Source: Pictodentalium vernedei (Eukaryota > Mollusca > Scaphopoda > Dentaliida > Dentaliidae). From it: a stretch of 64,000 nt of DNA. The stretch covers positions 795,001,473 to 795,065,472 of the forward strand of contig CM062296.1 in the NCBI GenBank assembly GCA_031216915.1. Reading direction: 5' to 3'. A program made the position numbers and the translations under genes. The notes under the pieces were generated by a model that was not told the origin of the DNA, did not search any database, and saw nothing but the letters and a program-made list of their open reading frames with translations. Below, in pieces: positions 33,850 through 45,316 of the stretch. The stretch's first letter is position 1, and each line of letters begins with the position of its first letter.

Positions 33850-34290
33850 AAGAGCCTAAGAACCGAACACCAAGATGATCTCCAAACCTTGTCATTATCT
33901 ATTAATGTCTATATTCGTGATAGCAATGTGATAGCAGGGACGTGGCGACGGAGTGCGGGTATACCCCTCCCCCCCCCCCCCCCGCCCAATCCTGGCCAAA
34001 ATTTCCTACAGTTGGAAATTCGGAGGGCAAGTCATGTGTAGTTGGAAATTCCATCTACCTGGATTTTAGAGCTTGTTTAGTGATGCTGATGTCTCCTTTA
34101 CTTCCCAAAATCCCAACTCGGTTTTCAAATCGGCAGAAATTCCAACTGTTACTATTTACAACTACAGTGTACGCAATACCGAACTTCATAAGTATGCATG
34201 ATGTCAATCGGTACGAGATTTCTATAGTACGTTACTTATCGTAATAAAAAAAAATCCTCGAAATGCACTTCTAGAAAATCGCAACATGTC

Positions 34291-35190
34291 AAAATGTAAA
34301 ACCCTCACATAACTCATACGCAGTTAACTTATCATCACTTGCTCAAACAACTGACCTCGGAACTTGCCTTCGCCACCCCTACTAACGACCATGGCTGGCG
34401 ATATCACTCTTGGTGAGATACTGAACAATGATACTTTGGTTTTATCAGTACGACCAACTACCACCTCTAAGTCCACTGATGAGCCAAACCCAGTATTCGC
34501 GAACTACAGAAATTGCTACAAGTACTACATCCCACAATTTAAGTGTGCAAGCTCCATAGTAAAGAAAAACAAAACTTTCGCCTTGCTAAACGCCAGTTGT
34601 AGAAGCTTAAACGCCAGCCGGGACAACTTCCAAAAATTAATCTGTGATTTGCAGACAGCATTGAAATTTTCTAGACATTGTTGGTATAACAGAATCTTCA
34701 ACGTGAAGGGTAATGATTATTTAGCCCACGGCTACCATCCGATGGCAACACGCCTGCACCCTGACCAGGATTATTGTAGGAAAAGAGTTGTAATGTTCGT
34801 GGAAGAAAATATACGGTGTAAAATTGGTAATGATCTCTCAGTTTTTATCCCGCATATTTTTAGTCCCATTTCATAGAAACCAATTCTTCCCAAATATGTA
34901 TTGCAGGTATAATTAATAGGCCCAGCATAGTCCTGAAAGCAGAAATTGTTTTGTTCTTTGCAACGCTGATCCAGTTGGTCAGTGAGATAAACAGGGACAT
35001 TAACAATGCATATTTCATGGGAGACTTCAATATAGATGTGAGTTTTGGTAGCCACATTAACAAATAACCTGTTTATCTAATTAATGGCCAGTGAAGGCTT
35101 CGCGCTCGCCATCACACGACAGACTAGAGTTACCGATTATTCTGCTATGCTAATCGACCATATCTTCTACAATATATACAGAATATCACC
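34291..35190 (+). mobile_element. LINE: start of the ORF with endonuclease domain
   Basis: An open frame at 34364-34876 (170 codons; a better start is the ATG at 34391 in a CCATGG context) carries the N-terminal part of a LINE polyprotein. Visible are FANYRNCYKYYIPQFK, then FALLNASCRSLNASRDNFQKL, the start of an APE-type endonuclease, and a RKRVVMFVEENIRCKI stretch where family members have RGGGV-LYI. Beyond its stop, endonuclease motifs continue in other frames: AYFMGDFNID (about 35008-35037) and TRQTRVTDYSAMLIDHIF (about 35116-35170). The reverse transcriptase is absent. The clade looks CR1/Jockey-like, but I cannot fix it. Confidence 0.85.
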
Positions 35191-35436
35191 GTTCTTATGG
35201 AGAATACACACGATGTCAAAACTTCTTGCGAAATTCTACGTAATGCTATGAACTAATCAATCGTACCTACAATTGCCCTGCACCTTTAAAGACGGTCGTG
35301 ACAACGCTTGTCAAGTCACATAATTGGAGTGTGTGATAATGCTTGCCAGAAGATCATACAAGTAAACACACTGTTTCTCTTCCTTCTTGAAAGAGAAAAC
35401 TCGCATATATTATGTACAATATAAATTTGGATAAAT
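35191..35436. other. Spacer, no gene seen
   Basis: Nothing recognisable. Confidence 0.4.
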
Positions 35437-35540
35437 ATAGTACAGTCGCCGTGGACTGGTCGTAATCCAGGCGTGGGCAGTGATGTCTACGCATGCATCT
35501 CCCAGGTAATAAAAATCATCGGCAGTAAAATGTTAATTAA
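35437..35540. mobile_element. Tc1/mariner-type MITE, left half (split copy)
   Basis: TAGTACAGTCGCCGTGGACT through the family's interior to TGTTAATTAA at 35531-35540. Its other half begins at 44382 with TTAATGAAACACC. Removing one TTAA and everything between restores the junction seen in the whole copy at 6801-7056. Confidence 0.93.
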
Positions 35541-35571
35541 GGGGACGTCCAACCTAATTTTGGTCAAATTT

Positions 35572-36794
35572 CATGCAATTTTCTTTCAAGTCTAAAAAAG
35601 GCCCAAAATTAATAACCCCAATAAATTATATACCAAAATGCTTGGAATGAAACATAGAACATGTGGAAACTGAAATTTGCCATGGAACTGCTGCCAAGTG
35701 TAAATAGCACCACCTGAAAGTCTGCTATGGCATAAGTAAGAGAACAAAATTTTTACAATAAAATACCTCAAAATAAAATAACAGCTGTATTCTATAAACA
35801 TTGAAGTACATACTCGAAGAAATCTTTTCCTAATTCATGAAAGTAATAAAGATTGAGACCAAATGTTATAAGTAGAGTGCTCACTGATTGAAGGCAGACA
35901 TTTTCTTTTGTTTATGTTTTGATTTGGGGAGTTCAACAAAGGTCAACTTGAAGGAGTCCAGCAGAAGAAGTATGGAAGGACAAAAGAGTGTCTCACAGTA
36001 TAAAGATGTATGTGTCACTGTGGTGGTTCGTAAAGAAACTATGATATTCTCCTATGTAGAATGCACTGCAATGTCATACATTGTAGTTGAATAAATATAT
36101 TTACAAACCCCCTGCACTGTAACCCCTTTTATCCCATGCATCAATTTGAAAGTGATTAAATTGTTAAATTTGTCTGGTTTATCAATAAGTATAATAGCTT
36201 TGTTTACTCTTGGACACCAATACACTCATGATATCTGTTGGAGAAGAAATAAGGGTAACTGTAACCTGTCACTGCAATAAACCATCTAATGTACTTAAAA
36301 GTACATTGTTATTCAAAATACATCAAATCAGCCTTACATAACCATTATTGCATGTACTTTCCCTAAGGAGGCTTATTGGCATATTGAGATCACAAGGGCA
36401 CATCGAGTGGGTCTCACATATTTTTTTCAAGAACGCAGTACACAAAGCAATCCCCAAAAGGTGATTAGTGAGCTCCATTTGACACAAAAAAATTACCGGG
36501 GAGGGGCTCTCTAACTTGTATGACTCTACCTCTGGCACTCAAGGCAAATGTCTTTTTCTCAAAGTTTAACTCTTTTTTTCTTTTTAAAGATCCTGGCCAC
36601 ACATGTTCCAAACACTATCAGACAGGTAACCCCCCAAATAAGTGTATCTGCAAAAATCATGTTACACTGCAAAACATTCTTTTTAGACTTTTAGTTCTGG
36701 ACCTTTCATGCTTCTTACTTCCAACTATAACACGTAATTTATTGATTTATGGGTGAATAGAAAAGTCCTGCCATAATCAACATTTTGAGTTACA
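35572..36794. other. Left unique part of the 8.84-kb element
   Basis: No gene or repeat recognised; short open frames only. Confidence 0.4.
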
Positions 36795-37054
36795 TACAGT
36801 ACGTGGAGAGTGTATTATCATTAAATCACCCGCAGAGTGGGGATTCCATCCGAGCAATAATTGCAAATTTGTTGCAAAGCATAACCATCACAAGCAAAGT
36901 TCCAGCCAATGGACCTCCGGGTTAAACCCAGGGGTCCATTGGCTGAAACTTTACTTGTGTTTTTTGTCCATATGTACAGAAATTGAAAGCGATACTTTGG
37001 GTGATATTCCACTCTGCGGGTGTTTTAGTTACAATCCACTCTTCACGTACTGTA
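36795..37054. mobile_element. Tc1/mariner-type MITE (CAGTACGTGGAGAGTG family), full copy inside the large element
   Basis: TACAGTACGTGGAGAGTG to CACTCTTCACGTACTGTA, 260 bp, the same length as the 14160-14419 copy. Central palindrome CCAATGGACC-TCCGGGTT...GGTCCATTGG. Confidence 0.93.
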
Positions 37055-37413
37055 AGCCTTCAAAACCACTCTGATAAAAGTGTCAAACATCAGATTGGTG
37101 GCTTTATACAGAATATTCATTAGGTTGTTGCTTGATAATAGGAACAAACTCTTCACCAGCAATATTTTGTAGCAATACATTTGAGGGTATCAGCAGGTAC
37201 TTTGCAACAAATTGTAACAAACCAATTAGTTATAAACAAAATTTTCTAACTCAAAAGAGTGAAAAAGTACCACAACTCTGAAAAAATGTGGGAAGAAACA
37301 CATGCTACAGCAGCTACACAGGCATTGTTTCCCCATGATGCTCGATCACAACACCAAATATCCTTCAAACTGGAGTAGCAATGGTTGAGATACAAGGGGG
37401 AATGTTGGTACAT

Positions 37414-37801
37414 GTAATGATGAATTTATTTATTTATTGATGTTTAAGGTCACATATTTATGCACAATGGCTAATCATGACCGTGACAGTTTTACGTGTG
37501 GAGGAAGCCGGAGTACCCGGAGAGAATCACCGAGCAACGACGAGCAGCTGCCAGCTCCCCAACATCCTAACTCCGCACTGCAGCACAGGCAGGGTTAGAT
37601 TGGTTGAAGACATGCGTACCATCGGCGTGCAGTACGCCTTAGCACACAGCGTCATCGTGCCCCCACATGGGCAATGGGGGTGAAGTGTCTTGACCAAGGA
37701 CACAATGTGGTTGCTGCTGGTGGGATTCGAACCGAGGACCTCTCGGCTTGCAGCCTGCACCTCTACCTACTAAGCCACCGCGCCCCCTAGTAATGATGAA
37801 T
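37414..37801 (-). mobile_element. Full-length SINE, tail type 1, 12-bp target duplication
   Basis: The element is 37426-37789. Head (inverse strand) GGGGGCGCGGTGGCTTAGTA with B box GGTTCGAATCCC; body and type 1 tail as in 1341-1714. Flanked by perfect GTAATGATGAAT at 37414-37425 and 37790-37801. It shows that the 8.84-kb element was present when this SINE jumped, if the SINE was not carried along from its source copy. Confidence 0.95.
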
Positions 37802-38465
37802 GGGTAAGAGGACAGAGGTCACCACTGGCACTGCACGGCCCTAGATGCACCGTTGATTTTCCAACTTCCAGGTCTGGGGCATAATAATCGCAACACACCC
37901 ACCTTATCAATTCATAATTTCAGTAAAATAAAAGGAATTATCAATTTTAATTAATTTATAGATGATGGGAAATGTTTGGCTTCTTTCGCCTTCTCGTACT
38001 ATTAATTACCACAAACAATATCAGTTTGATGCCGACAAACGAAACTGAACGCATGTGGTCTGGTTAAAAAGTAACTCGGCATGGATAATGAAGAAATTGC
38101 GAATATTTCGTGTATTTCATTTGTTTAAAAGCCAATTGCAGCTAATTTTGGCCGTGGATTCGATAATTCGTTTCGGTTTTGACCACACGGCCATGCTGAC
38201 AGCGGTATTGTTTATTGTGATATGCAAATTGGGAGATAAGTTTCCGGTGAAGGAGATTTGTCACATTTGCCAGTGTAAAACGATGACAAAAGACACTGAT
38301 CGACGCTTGTGTTAGTTTGGTTGGTTGCAAGAAAAAACTAAATTCTCAGCATCGTCCAAGCGCACGTTATTTAAATGCACGAATGCATCATTTTCACCCC
38401 ATCTTCAATCGGTCCTTTGCAGACATCAAACATGAAAGTCGCAAATAACTATTCCTTATTATTTT
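37802..38465. other. Unique part of the 8.84-kb element
   Basis: No gene supported. Confidence 0.4.
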
Positions 38466-41130
38466 AGCTATTTACCATCCGGGTGGCAAATAGCGATTTC
38501 AGTAACAGGTGAGATTTAGTTTTGGGTTGCATTAACACAACATTAGAGGGCACACTCATCTAGTTTGGTCTTTAACAAAATGGGTGGAGTGGAGGTGGGG
38601 CGATAATGTGGTAAATAGCGATTTTAAGGAATATTGTAGAATTCGCCCTAGTACGAAACACTGAAGGTATGTGTTTGGGTTACCACGAATGTCAAAAAGG
38701 GATGGGAAATAATGATAAAAATCAAAAGGGGATGGGAAATAAAAATAATACTGAAAGTGGGTGGCAAATAACTATACTTATTAATAATAACAACCAAAAG
38801 GAAGTGGCAAATAAAGATTATAGTCAAAAGGGGATGGCAAAAAATGATAACAATGAAAAAGGGGTGGCAAAAAAGATAATGCTGAAAAGGGTGTGGCAAA
38901 TAACTATAATAGTCAAAAGGGGTACCAAATAATGGTAATAATCATAAGCAGGTGGCAAATAAAGATTATAGTCAAAGGGGGTGGCAAATTGAAAAGGGGT
39001 GGTAAATACAATTAATAATCAAAAGGGGTGGTAAGTAACAATAATAATAAAAAATGGGTGGTGAATAATGTTAATAATCAAAGGGGATGGCAAAATAATG
39101 ATAATACTGAAAAGGGGGTGGCAAATAACTGTAATAATCAAAATGGAGTGACAAATAATGGTAATGATCTAAAGGAGATGACAAATAAAGATTATAGTCA
39201 AAGGGGGCTGTCAAATAATGATAACCATGAAAAGGGGGTGGCAAATAAAGATAATACTGAAAGGGGGTGGCAAATAACTATAATAATCAAGAGGGGTGCC
39301 AAATAATGGTAATAATCAAAAGGAGATGACAAATAAAGATTATAATCAAACAGGGGTAGTGAATAATGATAACCACGAAAAGGGGGTGGCAAATAAAGAA
39401 GATACTGATGATACCCTCTTTTCATTGTTATCCTTATTTGCCACCACCTTTGATTATTATCATTCCCAGCCACTTTTGATTATTATTATTTGCCACACCC
39501 TTTTGATTATTAACAGTAGTTTCCACCCTTTTCATCATCTTTCTTTGCAGTTCCCTTTTGACAACTATCCTTATTTGTCACCACCACCCTCTTTTGATTT
39601 GGATCATTATTTGCCACCCCCTTTGATTATTATCATTATTCTCCACCCACGTTTGATTATTACCATTATTTGCCACTCTCTTTCGATTATTAACCATAGT
39701 TCCCACCCCTTTTCTCCCTCTTGTGATCAGTATCTTTAATTGCGACCCTTTTTGATTTTGATCATTATTTGCCACCCCCTTTGATTATCATTATTACCCA
39801 CCCATTTTGATATCATTATCTGTCGCCTCTTTGATTATTAACAGTAGTTTCCACCCCTTTTATTATTATCCTTTTTGCTATCACCTTTTGATCATTAGCC
39901 TTATTTGCCAACCCTTTTGATGCTGATCATTCTGTGCCACCCCTTTTGATTGTTGTAGTTATTTGCCATCCCCTTCGTCGCATTATCCCTTTTTGTAATT
40001 ATTATTGCCACCCCTTTTGACTATTATAATTATTTGCCACCCCTTTTCAGTATTGTCTTTATTTTCCACCCCTTTTTGATTGTTATCATTATTTGCCATC
40101 CCCTTTCATTATCATTATTCCCACCCACTTTTGATTATTATTATTTCACACACCCTTTTATTATTTTGCCATCCTTTTCTTATTATCGTTCTTTGTCATT
40201 CCCTTTTGCCTATAATCTTTATCTGCCACCCCTTTTGATTTTGATCATTTTTTGCCACCCTTCAGATGACTATAGTTATTTGCCATCCCTTTCAGTATAA
40301 TCTTTATTTGCCATCCCCTTTTGATTATTATCATTTGCCATCCCCTTTTGATGTTGATCATTATTTGCCACCCCTTTTGATTATTATAGTTATTTGCCAC
40401 CCCCTTTCAGTATTATCTTCATTTGCCAGCCCCTTTTGATTGTTATCATTTTTGGCACCCCCTTTGATTTTTATGATTATTCCTACCAACTTTGATTATT
40501 ATCATTATTTGCCACTCCTTTTAATTATTAACAGCAGTTCCAATCCCATATTAGCTTTTTTACCATACCCTTTGGTCGTTTTCCTTATTTGCCCCCCCCC
40601 CTTTGATTATAATTATTTGCCAACCTCTTTTCAGTATTTATTTGCTACCCCTTTCGATCAGTATCCTTGTCATTTCCTTTTGACTATTATAATTATTTGC
40701 CATCCCCTTTTCAGTATTATCTTTATTTGCCACCTCTTTTTTAATGTTATCATTATTTGCCACCCTCTTTGATTATTATCATTATCCCAACCCACCTTTG
40801 ATTATTATTATTTTGCACACCCTTTTTATTATTAACGGGGTATTTGCCGCCCTTTTTCTTATTATCTTTCTTTTCCATCTCCTCCTGACTATAATCTTTA
40901 TTTGCCACCCCCTTTTTGATTTTGGTCATTATTTGTACCCTTTTGATTTGCCAATCATTTTCAGTATTATCTTTATTTGCCATCCCCTTTTGATTGTTAT
41001 CATTATTTTCCACCCCTTTGATTTTCATTATTGCCCACCCATTTTTTTTTTATTATTTGCCACCCCCCCCCCCCCCCCCCCTTTCTTTATTAACAGTTGT
41101 TTCCATCCTTTTCATTATTATCAGAAAAAC
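38466..41130. repeat. Minisatellite with core GGTGGCAAATAA, orientation switch at ~39408
   Basis: From about 38690 to 39405 units of roughly 30-36 bp read AAAAGGGGTGGCAAATAATG and variants. From about 39410 onward they run as the inverse (CATTATTTGCCACCCCTTTT). The array starts near 38466 with CTATTTACCATCCGGGTGG, a palindromic unit also found at its far end (43218-43515). Units vary in length and sequence. Open frames with long Leu/Ile/Asn stretches are artefacts. Confidence 0.93.
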
Positions 41131-41289
41131 TGTAGACGTACCCGTCAAAATTCCATATTATTCTAGTTACTGTTCCCGGTTCCGGTTTGTATGTGTACCT
41201 ATACTATGTATAGTACACATAATGCCGGCATCCTGATTGGCCATCCGTCGTTCGTCCATCCTTTGTCCGTCCGTCTGTTCGTCCGGCGT

Positions 41290-41830
41290 CCGTATCCATT
41301 TCTTTGGCATTTCTTTGGAAAAATATTGCTTGGATTGTCAAGTTACTTTATATTTGTGTTCAGGTTACTGATGTACCGAGCTGTGTAGTTTCTGGTGTAA
41401 ATCTGATAATTCCATCCTGAGATATTAACCCTTTATCCACCAAATTGGGAATTCCTACAATCCATTTCTTTGGCATGCGATTACTCAAAAAATATCAATC
41501 CGTTTGTCATGTTACTTTATATATATGTTTAGGTTACTGATGTGCCAAACTGTATAGTTTTTGGTTTAATTTGATCCTGAGATATTAACCCTTTATCCTT
41601 TAAATTGAGAATTCCTCCAATCCCTTTGGCATGAGATAACTCAAAAAATATCAGTCCAATGTTACTTTATATATATCTTCAGATTACTGATGTGCCGAGC
41701 TGTATAGTTTTGGGTGTAGATCTGATAATTTGATCTCGAGATATTAACCCTTTATCCTTCAAATTGAGAATTCTTCCACTCCATATCGTTGGCATGTGAT
41801 AAATCAAAAAATATTAATCTTAACCTGTCA
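41290..41830 (+). repeat. 160-bp tandem repeat, about 3.4 copies
   Basis: Marker CCTGAGATATTAACCCTTTA appears at 41416 and 41576, and as CTCGAGATATTAACC at 41735, spacing 160 and 159 bp. Each unit has CATTTCTTTGGCATG-like and TTACTGATGTGCC-GAGCTG blocks. It lies between the two blocks of the GGTGGCAAATAA minisatellite. Confidence 0.92.
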
Positions 41831-41902
41831 TGAACTGGACAAATTCCCTGCTGAAAATTTCTCTGGTGAGTTCATTTCCAGAAATTTGGTTTAAATCTGA
41901 AA

Positions 41903-41990
41903 TATATCACCACTCGAGTGCAAAAAAGTGCCATCTGCAATGAGCTAGCATTTCAGATGGCCTCTTACTGCACTCAAGAGGTGATATTAT
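41903..41990. repeat. Imperfect hairpin
   Basis: ATATCACCACTCGAGTGCA and GCCATCTG-AATG pair with the inverse CAGATGGC...TGCACTCAAGAGGTGATAT, leaving a small loop. Confidence 0.75.
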
Positions 41991-41993
41991 CAT

Positions 41994-42150
41994 TTAACCC
42001 TTTACCCAACATAGCAGTAAAAATGGCCAGAAAATAACCCCATATAGGTCTCCCAAAGCACAAAGTAACTTTTTTCTGCCTTAATAAAACCATACAAACA
42101 TGGATATAATTTTTTCATTCCTGATATAGTTACACTTCTACCCAATTAAA
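41994..42150. mobile_element. Left-end fragment of a piggyBac-type MITE
   Basis: TTAACCCTTTACCCAACATA followed by ATGGCCAGAAAATAACCCC; only the end resembles the family. No right end was found. Confidence 0.5.
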
Positions 42151-42489
42151 AATTTCTCCTGTGGCATATAATGATGGAAAAATATTCATCCGGTTTGGAA
42201 CACATAATGTCAGCATCTAGAGGTTATTTTCCATTGATGGGCCCTTGTTTGACCATCCATTCATCTATCTGTCTATCCATCTGTTTGGCAATTGTACCCT
42301 TTTTTAGTAACTGTTAATTAAAAAAATGTCTTTGGGGTATAATATTTTCATAAATATTTTCAGATAACAAAGAGGGTGTGCTGATAAAATGCCCTCACAT
42401 AGATTTTACCTGTCCACAAAATTGGTCCTGAGATAATAACAGCTTTCTACTAGTTGCGCGCATGGATACACATCTGACGATTTAATCGG

Positions 42490-43515
42490 CCAATTTTTAA
42501 TTATTAACAGTAGTTTTTATCCTTTTTATTATCTTCCTTTGCCATAGCCTTTTGATCATTAACTTATTTGCCACCCCCTTTTGATTTTGGTGATTATTTT
42601 CCGCCCCATTTGATTGTCATCATTATTCCCAACCCACGTTTGATTATTATTATTTGCCACCCTTTTGATTATTAACAGTAGTGTCCACCCCTTTTCATTA
42701 TTATATTCCTTTGCCATCCACTTTTGATCATTATCCTTATTTGCCATTGCCTTTTATCATTATTGTCCACCTCATTTGATTGTTATAATTATTTGCCACC
42801 CCCTTTTCAGTAATATCTTTTTGCCACCCCTTTTGATTACTATCATCATTTGCCATCTATTTTGATTAACATCTTTTTTACCAACCCCCTTTGATTGTTA
42901 TTATTATTTACTATTCTTTTTTATTCTTAATGTTAGTTACCACCCCTTTTGATTAACATTCTTTGCCACCCACTTTTGACTTTTTTGTAGTTTGCTACCC
43001 CCTTTGATTATTACCATTATTTGCCCTCATTGATTACGATTATTGTTTGCCATCTGTTTTGATCATTGTCACTTTGCCACCCCTTTTAATATTTAATTTT
43101 CATTTGCTAACCCCTTTTGATTTTATCGTAGTTTGCCGCCCCTTTTTATTACTATTGTTATTAACGATCCCCTGTGTACATTATTGTTATTTGCCACCCT
43201 CTTTTGATTGAAATCACTATTTGCCACCCAGGTGGTAAATAGCTTAAATAATGAAAAATTGTTATTAGCCACCCTGGTGGCAAATAGCTTAAATAATGAG
43301 AAATAGCTATTTGCCACCCGGGTGTTAAACAGCTTAAATAATGAGAAATAACTATTTGCCACCGGGTGGTAAATACCTTAAATAATGAGGAATAGCTATT
43401 TGCCACCCGGGTGGTAAATAGCTTAAATGATGAGAAATATCTATTTGCCACCCGGGTGGTAAATAGCTGAAATAATGCGAAAAAACTATTTGCCTCCCGG
43501 GTGGCAAATAGCTCC
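42490..43515. repeat. Second block of the minisatellite, ending in 45-bp palindromic units
   Basis: TTTGCCACCCCTTTTGATTA units continue to about 43215. From 43218 to 43515 the array changes to six or seven regular 45-bp units, TATTTGCCACCCGGGTGG-TAAATAGCTTAAATAATGAG. In these GCCACC and GGTGGC face each other (unit starts 43268, 43313, 43358, 43402, 43447, 43492). Confidence 0.93.
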
Positions 43516-44350
43516 TGCCATCAAACATACCCGCCTGAAATTCCATGGTTACTAGGAAATAAATAACTTCACACCATCGGGGGGAAATCAACACGCTCAA
43601 TACAGTTCCAGGTCACTTGGAATATACTTCGTGAAAAAGTGATTTCTGAAGCATTCTGCTTACTTTGTTATGAATATTGCCTTATTTTATGTATATCGTC
43701 CCAATTTTATACACTCGGTTATTTTTTTACAAGTGGTTCATGTTGTCTTTCTAGTGCGCAATAATTCAGATTTTTTGTCAAAAAAAAGAGTTCAGACGGC
43801 CTGTAAACACGAGAGGGAATTTCGAACAATATTTTGCAGTTATGACATTAACAGCTCAAGTATTTGCTGTCACCTGTTTGCAAATCCGCTCATACATTGT
43901 CTCGAACAAATAAAGGGCGTGATCACGTCCTTGCATTCTTACGATTGCCCATATTGAGTATTTCTGCAAGAACCACATCGTAATCACATGACCGGAATAA
44001 ACATCATTGAAACATGGCCACATCCAGAACATCAAAAATTTGTGTTGGTGTTATTACATTCAAACCTCAAAACCCACCAGAGTGTGTGTCAAAAAAATGC
44101 TTTCTCCGAGTCTGTAGTATGTTATCATTATATTGAGGACAAGGCTTTCGAATTACCGATTATTTTGTGGTTTTACCGGTTCGTTACTTATGCCATTTTC
44201 AAATTAATTTTCTTCAAAATCATAAAATTCACTTTTTTCCTGAAAAAAGTTATATGTACCTTTTCTATGCACTTTACTCATTATTTTGATATATAATTTG
44301 CCTTTCCTTACTTCTCTTATCTGTTTCTAAGGCATTGGGAAAAATGTCAA
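43516..44350. other. Right unique part of the 8.84-kb element
   Basis: Nothing recognisable. Confidence 0.4.
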
Positions 44351-44381
44351 AAAATTGACTAAAGTTAGGTTGGACGACCCC

Positions 44382-44497
44382 TTAATGAAACACCGGGTCG
44401 TGCCCGGTGCTTCATTAATTATCGATGATAATTCCTGTAATTAGTGTTTGGAATCTAATATTATTTTGTCTGTGGGAATATTGTCTGTCCGTGGTCT
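44382..44497. mobile_element. Tc1/mariner-type MITE, right part of the split copy
   Basis: Starts with the second TTAA, then TGAAACACCGGGTC, the central palindrome and TTTGGAATCTAATATTATTT. Its end is lost at GTCCGTGG, where a SINE tail begins. Confidence 0.92.
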
Positions 44498-44532
<35 letters not shown>

Positions 44533-44712
44533 TTGAGGATTAACGACACTTTTGACAGCCAGGGTCACCTCGTGTCGGACAGTTTTACGGGTGGAGGAAG
44601 CCGGAGTACCCGGACAGAACCACGAAATCAATTTCGAAGGATTGTTTTGGGAAAACCAATAAGGAGAAAATAAAATAAATATAAAGCTTCGTGAAATAAT
44701 CCACCGCGCGCC
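44498..44712 (-). mobile_element. Rearranged SINE, tail type 2
   Basis: (TTTA)n, GACACTTTTGACAGCC and GTGGAGGAAGCCGGAGTACC are SINE sequence on the minus strand. The middle is replaced by unrelated sequence (about 44630-44695), and CCACCGCGCGCCCC at 44699-44712 is a remnant of the head. Confidence 0.7.
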
Positions 44713-45112
44713 CCAGGTGAGGATTTGTTTATTTATTATTATTTATTTATAGGTTTTTAAGGCCATATACTTATACACAATGGCTAATCGTGACCGTGAC
44801 AGTTTTACGGGTGGAGGAAGCCGGAGTCCCCGGAGAGAACCACCGAACACGACGAGCAACTGTCAGCTCCTCAACATTCTAACTCTTTCAAGCTCCGCTC
44901 AAGCAGGGTTACAGCGGTTGAAGACATGTGCACCATCGACGTGCAGTACGCCTCAGTACACGGCGTCATCGTGCCCCCATGTTGTCAACCGGGATACCGT
45001 GCCTCGCCCAGGGCCAAACGCAGGTCGTCCCGGACAGGGATCGAACTCGGGACCTCTAACATAGAAGTCCAACTGTCTACCACTGAACCACCGCGCTCCA
45101 CCAGGTGAGGAT
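44713..45112 (-). mobile_element. Full-length SINE, tail type 1, 12-bp target duplication
   Basis: The element is 44725-45100. Its head variant is like that at 1341 (B box GAGTTCGATCCC). Flanks CCAGGTGAGGAT at 44713-44724 and 45101-45112 are identical. Confidence 0.95.
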
Positions 45113-45316
45113 AATAATCGTACTCGAATACCAGCATTGATCTATCGTCAGTTTTGTTTTACCAGTTTATTTTTTAACGATAATGTCGAGGATTTTAGCT
45201 CACTGTCATGCATTTAACAAATTGAGAAATCTAAAGCTTCTGAGTAACATTTGTGTTTCACAATGGCAGTTATTGATATGCGTATAACAATGACACAGTG
45301 GAGAATAAGTCTGTGA
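45113..45316. other. Spacer
   Basis: Nothing recognisable. Confidence 0.4.

Larger units (their letters stand above)
33407..34290 (+). repeat. Direct duplication, copy 2
   Basis: The fuller copy of 31213-31948. It begins right after the SINE fragment region and ends where LINE sequence begins. The two copies lie 2.19 kb apart in the same direction. Confidence 0.9.
35541..44381. mobile_element. 8.84-kb non-autonomous element, TTAA target duplication
   Basis: Left end GGGGACGTCCAACCTAA..., right end TTAGGTTGGACGACCCC; the termini are inverted over about 30 bp with a few mismatches. TTAA is duplicated at 35537-35540 and 44382-44385. The element sits inside a Tc1/mariner-type MITE, whose intact relatives show the empty site. 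TTAA duplication is known for piggyBac, Kolobok and Sola3. piggyBac ends usually start CCC and Sola3 ends GAG, so GGGG fits Kolobok best, but this is inference. No transposase frame is visible. Inside are a MITE, a SINE, large minisatellites and a 160-bp tandem repeat. Confidence 0.85.

Noticed and set aside
31213-34290. The direct duplication as a pair of long terminal repeats
   Set aside because: The copies begin and end inside other repeats, contain complete MITEs, lack typical ends and enclose no retroelement genes.
39296-41236. Open frames of 80-147 codons rich in Leu, Ile, Phe and Pro
   Set aside because: They are products of the GGTGGCAAATAA minisatellite read in different frames and strands.
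38466-43515. A CRISPR-like array
   Set aside because: Units are contiguous or spaced by their own degenerate copies, with no unique spacers; the sequence is animal DNA.
43123-43600. A minus-strand frame with a 15-residue repeat
   Set aside because: The 45-bp DNA unit is divisible by three and so keeps any frame open; other frames are open as well.
35541-44381. The 8.84-kb element as piggyBac
   Set aside because: TTAA duplication fits, but the ends start GGGG instead of CCC, unlike the true piggyBac-type MITEs in the same window; kept only as a possibility.
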